From positions 4,434,001 to 4,498,000 of the forward strand of contig NZ_CP146232.1 of assembly GCF_037040815.1 (NCBI RefSeq): a DNA stretch of 64,000 nt, in the 5' to 3' direction. Source of the stretch: Pararoseomonas sp. SCSIO 73927. GTDB taxonomy: Bacteria; Pseudomonadota; Alphaproteobacteria; Acetobacterales; Acetobacteraceae. The notes beneath the pieces are model-generated. The model saw only the letters and a list, made by a program, of their open reading frames with translations. It made no database searches and was not told the DNA's origin. The first letter of the stretch is position 1. Each line of letters begins with the position of its first letter. A program made the position numbers and the translations under genes. Of the stretch, positions 59,699 through 64,000 are shown in pieces.

Positions 59699-60883
59699 AT
59701 GGCCTATTTCACGAGCCGGACCGAGAACGGCCGGCACTTCCTTCAGATCCCCGGCCCGAGCAATGTGCCGGACCGCGTGCTGCGGGCGCTCGACAACCCC
59801 ACCATGGACCATCGCGGCCCGGATTTCGGGGTCCTCGGCGGGCGCATCCTGGAGAAGCTGAAGCCCGTTTTTGGCACGACGCAGCCGGTGATCGTGTACC
59901 CGGCCTCCGGCACCGGCGCCTGGGAAGCGGCGCTGGTGAACACCCTCTCCCCCGGCGACACGGTGCTGATGTGCGAGACGGGCTGGTTCGCCCATCTCTG
60001 GCGGGAGCTGGCGGAGCGACTGGGCCTGCGCCCCCGGCTGCTGGAGACGGACTGGCGCCGGGCCGCCGACGTGCCGGCGATCGAGGCCGCCCTGCGCGCC
60101 GACAAGGCCCACGAGATCAAGGCCGTCTGCGTGGTCCACAACGAGACGAGCACGGGCTGCACCTCCCGCATCGACGAGGTGCGCCGGGCCATGGACGCGG
60201 CCGGCCACCCGGCGCTGCTGCTGGTGGACACCATCTCCTCCCTCGGCTCGGTCGAGTACCGGCACGATGAGTGGGGCGTGGATGTCACCATCTCCGGCAG
60301 TCAGAAGGGGCTGATGCTGCCCCCCGGCATCTCCTTCAACGCCGTCTCCGCGAAGGCCCTGGAGGCAGCGGAGACGGCCCGGCTTCCGCGCGCCTACTGG
60401 GACTGGAAGCCGATGCTGGCCTCCAACGCCACGGGCTACTTCCCCTATACCCCGGCCACCAACATGCTCTACGCGCTGGACACCGCGCTGGACCTGCTGA
60501 TGAACGAGGGGCTGGCGAACGTCTTCGCCCGGCACGAGCGCCACGCCGAAGCCACCCGCCGCGCCGTGCGGGCCTGGGGGCTGGAGGTCCAGTGCGAGGA
60601 TCCCCGCCACTTCTCCCCCGTGCTCACCGCCGTGCGCCTGCCGGAAGGGCATTCCGCCAACGCGCTGCGCGCCGCGATCCTGGAGCGCTTCGACATGTCC
60701 CTCGGCAACGGGCTGGGGCGGTTGAACGACCGGGTCTTCCGCATCGGCCATCTCGGCGCGCTGAACGACCTGTCCCTCCTCGGCACGCTCGGCGGGGTGG
60801 AAATGGGGCTGCGCGTCGCCGGGGTGCCGCACGGGGAGGGCGGGGTGAAGGCGGCCATGGACCTCCTCTCCGGCAACGCCTGA
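59699..60883 (+). CDS. Class V aminotransferase, serine-glyoxylate type
   Basis: A 394-residue PLP enzyme. It matches serine-glyoxylate aminotransferases: IPGPSNVPDRVLRALDNPTMDHRG, ASGTGAWEAALVNTLSPGD, VHNETSTGC, LLLVDTISSLGSV and the PLP lysine in SGSQKGLMLPPG (Lys203). The pathway would convert serine and glyoxylate to hydroxypyruvate and glycine, as in the serine cycle or glyoxylate detoxification. It faces the hydroxyacid dehydrogenase, so 2-carbon acid metabolism is a likely link. Confidence 0.92.
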   Translation: MAYFTSRTENGRHFLQIPGPSNVPDRVLRALDNPTMDHRGPDFGVLGGRILEKLKPVFGTTQPVIVYPASGTGAWEAALVNTLSPGDTVLMCETGWFAHLWRELAERLGLRPRLLETDWRRAADVPAIEAALRADKAHEIKAVCVVHNETSTGCTSRIDEVRRAMDAAGHPALLLVDTISSLGSVEYRHDEWGVDVTISGSQKGLMLPPGISFNAVSAKALEAAETARLPRAYWDWKPMLASNATGYFPYTPATNMLYALDTALDLLMNEGLANVFARHERHAEATRRAVRAWGLEVQCEDPRHFSPVLTAVRLPEGHSANALRAAILERFDMSLGNGLGRLNDRVFRIGHLGALNDLSLLGTLGGVEMGLRVAGVPHGEGGVKAAMDLLSGNA

Positions 60884-61224
60884 TCGGTGTCCCGCCGCCC
60901 CGGACAACCTTTCCGGCGCCCGGAGGTTCTCCGGGAAAGGGCTGAGGAGGGGCGGCGTGCTCCTGGCGAGCATCCCGGGTTGCACGGAGCGTGGCAAGGA
61001 TGTCGCCCCTCCCGTTTATTGGCCGGGGTGCCTTGCGCGGTCGGGCGGGCGCGGACAGGGTAGCGGGTCAGTGGGCCGGAATGACGGGAGTCGTCAGGAC
61101 ATCGATGGCTGCCAACCCAACCTCTGGTCCTTGCAGCAGTGAGTTGTAGCTTGTTCTTGACCGCGTTTCAGAGGACGGCCCCGGCCGGCACAAGGGATGC
61201 CGGCCCGAAGGATTCGGGCCGGTC
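60884..61224. other. 341-bp region between the aminotransferase and pleD genes
   Basis: It holds a perfect 7-bp hairpin (cccggag at 60919-60925 and ctccggg at 60929-60935) without T-run, which may end the aminotransferase transcript. No gene or RNA was seen in the remainder; the pleD promoter is expected here. Confidence 0.4.
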
Positions 61225-62595
61225 ATGACCGCGCGCGTCCTCGTCGTTGACGATATCGCGGCCAACCTGAAGCTCCTCGAGGCGCGCCTCAACGCCGAGT
61301 ACTACGAGGTGTCCCTGGCGAGCTCCGGTGCGGAGGCGCTGCGCCTCGCCCAGTCCTGGGGACCCGACGTCATCCTGCTGGACGTGATGATGCCCGGCAT
61401 GGACGGCTACGAGGTCTGCCGTCTTCTGAAGGCCTCCCCCGCCACCGCCCATATCCCCGTGGTGATGATTACCGCCCTGGTGGACCAGACGGAGCGGGTG
61501 AGGGGGCTGGAGGCCGGGGCGGACGACTTCCTCTCCAAGCCCGTGGACCACGCGACCCTCTTCGCGCGCCTGCGCGCCCTGCTGCGGACGAAGCAGGTGC
61601 TGGATGCCTTCCGCCTGCGCGCCGAGACAGCACGGGACCTGGGCTTCGAGCCGATGCCCGACCCGTCGCGCAGCGTCGCTGGCTCCCGCGCCCTGCTCGC
61701 GACCGAGGATGATTCCGAGGCCATCGCCCTTTCCTCCATCCTGGCGCAGGACGGGGTGGTGGTGACGCGGGCGGCCGACGTGAACATCGCCTGGGACCGG
61801 CTGCTGCACGAGGATTTCGACCTCGCCGTGCTCAGCCTCTGGCTGGATGACGGGGAGGGGCTTCGCCTCGCCTCCCGCATGCGCGCCCAGTCCTCCATGA
61901 GGGAGGTGCCCGTGCTGCTGGTGGCGGATGCCGACCAGCGGAACCAGGTGCTGCGCGGCTTCGACCTCGGCGCCAACGACCACGTGCTGCGCCCGGTGGA
62001 CGCCAACGAGCTGCGCGCCCGCGCCCGCAACCAGATCCGCCGCAAGCGCTACCAGGAGCGGCTGCGCGCCGACCTGCAGCGCAGCCTGGAGATGGCGGTG
62101 ACGGACAGCCTGACGGGGCTGCGAAACCGCCGCTACGTCGTTCGCCACTTGGAGGGCCTGCTGCGCGCCGGCGGCGCCACCCTGCTGCTGATCGACGTGG
62201 ATCGCTTCAAGTCCGTGAACGACACCTATGGCCACGCGGTCGGCGACGTGGTGCTGAAGGAGGTCGCGGAGCGCCTCCGCCTGCACGTGCGGGCCGTGGA
62301 CGTGGTGGCCCGCTTCGGCGGGGAGGAGTTCGTGGTGGCCATGGCGCCCCAGCCCGCCGAGGACGCGAGCCTGGTGGCGGAGCGCCTCCGCACCGCCGTC
62401 TGCGAGACCCCCGTGGCGGCCGGCGACCGGGCGCTCGGGGTCAGCATCAGCATCGGCGTCGCCGTCGGCATCCCCGACTGCAATGTGGACGAGCTGGCGG
62501 CCGCCGCCGACGTGGCTCTCTACCGCGCCAAGGCGAATGGCCGGAACCGCGTCGAGATCGCCGAGGACGAGGACTGGCCGCGGCGCGAGGGTTGA
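61225..62595 (+). CDS. pleD: PleD-like response regulator with GGDEF diguanylate cyclase domain
   Basis: A 456-residue protein making cyclic di-GMP. The first receiver domain (residues 1-120) has the acidic pair Asp9-Asp10, phospho-acceptor Asp53 in LLDVMMPGMDG and the LSKP lysine. The second receiver (about 150-275) lacks the acceptor, with Ser in its place (DLAVLSLWL), as in Caulobacter PleD. The GGDEF domain has GGEEF at 365-369 and an inhibitory I-site RAVD at 356-359. It controls the motile-to-sessile switch in alphaproteobacteria. Confidence 0.95.
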   Translation: MTARVLVVDDIAANLKLLEARLNAEYYEVSLASSGAEALRLAQSWGPDVILLDVMMPGMDGYEVCRLLKASPATAHIPVVMITALVDQTERVRGLEAGADDFLSKPVDHATLFARLRALLRTKQVLDAFRLRAETARDLGFEPMPDPSRSVAGSRALLATEDDSEAIALSSILAQDGVVVTRAADVNIAWDRLLHEDFDLAVLSLWLDDGEGLRLASRMRAQSSMREVPVLLVADADQRNQVLRGFDLGANDHVLRPVDANELRARARNQIRRKRYQERLRADLQRSLEMAVTDSLTGLRNRRYVVRHLEGLLRAGGATLLLIDVDRFKSVNDTYGHAVGDVVLKEVAERLRLHVRAVDVVARFGGEEFVVAMAPQPAEDASLVAERLRTAVCETPVAAGDRALGVSISIGVAVGIPDCNVDELAAAADVALYRAKANGRNRVEIAEDEDWPRREG

Positions 62596-62804
62596 TCCCG
62601 GCCTGCCGCCCCGGCCCAGGGAGGCCCCGGGTGGGATGATTCCGCCCCCGCCCGGCCGCACGCTGTTCCGACGCACTCTGAACTTGGCCGGCGCTGGCGC
62701 ATCGCCATCTCCGGGCCCGCATCTCTCCGGACCGGAACGGCGGAAGGGGGCGCCGGACCTGCGCCCGGCACCCCCCTCATCATGTGTCAGCCGCGAAAGC
62801 CGCC
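62596..62804. other. Convergent gap between pleD and the CHAP gene
   Basis: A stem of about 11 bp with one mismatch (gggggcgccgg near 62746-62756 with ccggcaccccc near 62766-62776) lies near the end of the CHAP gene and may be its terminator. No gene is seen. Confidence 0.4.
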
Positions 62805-63581
62805 TCAGCGGCTGCCTTCGACCCCGAGCCCGCCGACCGAGGTGTTGATGAAGCGCAGATGGGAGCTGGGGGCAGGCGCCTCCGCCACTTCCTGCAGGCC
62901 CTGGCCGTTCCGCACCATGATCGGCCCGCGGGAGGCCGGTGCGCCCTCCGGGCGGTTGAAGATGAAGCCGTAGGTCGGATAGGTGCGGCCGTAGCTGCCG
63001 GAGTCGTGCCCGACCTGCACCCGCACCGCCGTCCAGTCATTCGCGTCGGAGACGTCCACGACGGAGATGTTGCGGGTCACGGTGCCCTTGCGGATGCCGG
63101 GCCCCTCCCAGTTCGCGTGGTGGATGGTGATCTCGCGCGCGCTCACCTGCCGCTCCACCACCGCGACGTGGCCGGAGCGCATGCCGCCGGAGGACCGGAA
63201 GACGAGGACCGAACCGGCCTCCGGGCGCTGCCCGCGGGCGTAGCTGCCGGCGGCGTTGTTCCACCAGGTGCCGCCATTGCCGCTGACGGCCATGCCGGTG
63301 ACCATGCGGGCATAGGGCACGCAGGAGATGAAGCCGCCGGAAGCGGCGTAGGCGCGCGGGGCCTCGCTGCGGCCGCCCTGGCGGGAGGCGGCCTTCGCGC
63401 CGGTGGCGCGGACGTGGCGGGCCACCACGGCGCGGCTCGCTTGGGGCGCGGCGGTGCGGGCGGAGGCGTGCTTGGCGCCGCCCCGCTGCGGGGCAGAAGC
63501 CTCTGCGGTGGAGCTCAGCGCCGGGGCGAGCATCATCCCGCAAACCGCGATCATCGCCGCGGCCGTGCTTCTTGCCTGCAT
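62805..63581 (-). CDS. Secreted CHAP-domain peptidoglycan hydrolase-like protein
   Basis: A 258-residue protein with a signal peptide (MQARSTAAAMIAVCGMMLAPALSS), a basic Ala/Arg spacer (residues 30-85) and a CHAP domain (residues 90-230): SGGFISCVPYARMVTG with the nucleophile cysteine, NNAAGSYARGQRPEAGSVLVF, and SGHVAVVERQVSAREITIHHANW with the catalytic histidine. Such NlpC/P60-related amidases cut peptidoglycan stem peptides. ATG 63581 begins the signal peptide; an ATG at 63599 is also in frame. Confidence 0.92.
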   Translation of the reverse strand: MQARSTAAAMIAVCGMMLAPALSSTAEASAPQRGGAKHASARTAAPQASRAVVARHVRATGAKAASRQGGRSEAPRAYAASGGFISCVPYARMVTGMAVSGNGGTWWNNAAGSYARGQRPEAGSVLVFRSSGGMRSGHVAVVERQVSAREITIHHANWEGPGIRKGTVTRNISVVDVSDANDWTAVRVQVGHDSGSYGRTYPTYGFIFNRPEGAPASRGPIMVRNGQGLQEVAEAPAPSSHLRFINTSVGGLGVEGSR

Positions 63582-63920
63582 GTGGACCCCCAAGATCAAA
63601 CTTTGTCCCCCGGGCCGTGGATCCGGCCCCGCCGTGACGGCGTCGTCACGGAGGTGTTACCCGTCGACATGAAACCGGGACAACAGCGCTCGAAGTTTCG
63701 AGGCGCAACGAGGCGTGATTCGCCCATCGGGGATCGGTCAAGGAAATGCGATCGGGACGTCTTTCCTACAAAATCCGCTCTCTGCAAGGCAAGCCACAGT
63801 GTTGCGGCCCAGTCGACACAGGAAAGAGGCTGAGGAGGCGGCTGTGGGCGGCGGGTCCAGGAAGGCCGACACGGGTGGATGGCGGAGGTGCCGAGGGATG
63901 CCCGGCCCTCCGCCGGGGTC
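63582..63920. other. 339-bp region upstream of the CHAP gene
   Basis: It holds a perfect 8-bp inverted repeat (63632-63639 and 63644-63651, 4-nt loop) that could be an operator or 5' leader structure of the CHAP gene. The rest shows no credible gene. Confidence 0.4.
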
Positions 63921-64000
63921 TCAGCGGCAGGCCGTGACCATGATCTCGACGAGGTGGCGGGGGTCCGCCATGTTGGCCTCGACGCAGGCGCGAACGGGGG
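63921..64000 (-). CDS. RidA/YjgF-like protein, C-terminal fragment
   Basis: Only the last 26 codons are in the window. The text VRACVEANMADPRHLVEIMVTACR followed by TGA resembles the C-terminus of RidA-family enamine deaminases, which remove reactive 2-aminoacrylate. The start and the rest of the gene lie beyond the right edge. The fragment is short, so the family is a likely but not certain call. Confidence 0.6.
   Translation of the reverse strand, partial: PVRACVEANMADPRHLVEIMVTACR

Noticed and set aside
1..64000. tRNA, rRNA or insertion sequences
   Set aside because: No cloverleaf, rRNA segment or transposase gene was recognised on either strand; the prophage end does not lie beside a visible tRNA.

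Overview
The DNA is very GC-rich with long, densely packed reading frames. The host genes (PleD-type GGDEF regulator, class III alcohol dehydrogenase, YdiJ-like FAD/Fe-S dehydrogenase, CydDC, OmpA-type barrels) and an alphaproteobacterial SOS box (GTTC-N7-GTTC) suggest an alphaproteobacterium, most likely an Acetobacteraceae/Roseomonas-like organism. That assignment is inference from composition and gene content; no 16S rRNA or other marker is present. No tRNA, rRNA, insertion sequence or CRISPR array was found.

Positions 1 to about 39,780 are most of a prophage whose left end lies outside the window. It reads left to right as: a replication module (DUF927 helicase-like protein, DUF6362 protein) with an unusual field of 9-bp repeats; a small serine recombinase and several unknown genes; a lambda-type head module (TerS, GpA-type TerL, gpW-like joiner, portal, S49 protease, separate scaffold-like protein, gpD-like decoration, gpE-like capsid); a Mu-type contractile tail and baseplate (sheath, tube, gp41-like chaperone with a 33-aa GpE-like partner, tape measure with a built-in lysozyme domain, DNA-circulation protein, gp44/P-like hub, gp45 spike, gp46, gp47/J, gp48); a cluster of receptor-binding proteins (glycine-rich fibre, 1059-aa beta-helix tailspike-like protein, carbohydrate-binding fibre); a lysis cassette ending in an N-acetylmuramidase; and a right-hand accessory region (HicAB toxin-antitoxin, Dam-type methylase, two zinc-binding unknowns, SOS-controlled UmuDC). 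The phage would therefore be a myovirus with a lambda-like head on a Mu-like tail.

From about 39,900 to 64,000 the genes are ordinary chromosomal ones: DUF892 ferritin-like protein, PaaI-type thioesterase, glutathione-dependent formaldehyde dehydrogenase and a PrpF-family protein, a polysaccharide deacetylase, the CydDC exporter, an OmpA-type lipoprotein with RecQ, a Bfd/Bfr iron-storage pair behind a Fur/Irr-like site, an SbmA/BacA-like ABC exporter, DUF3253, two tandem OmpA-family outer-membrane proteins with near-identical 3' ends and terminators, DUF924 overlapping a YdiJ-like D-2-hydroxyacid dehydrogenase, a divergent class V aminotransferase, a PleD response regulator, a secreted CHAP-domain protein, and the C-terminus of a RidA-like protein at the right edge.

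The points most worth following up are the 12-copy 9-bp repeat field after the DUF927 gene, the 10-copy repeat cluster inside terS (possible packaging or TerS-binding site), the UmuD homologue lacking the catalytic lysine and normal cleavage site, the signal-peptide protein inside the head operon, the HicB antitoxin with an extra C-terminal region, and the prophage-end zinc-ribbon membrane protein.
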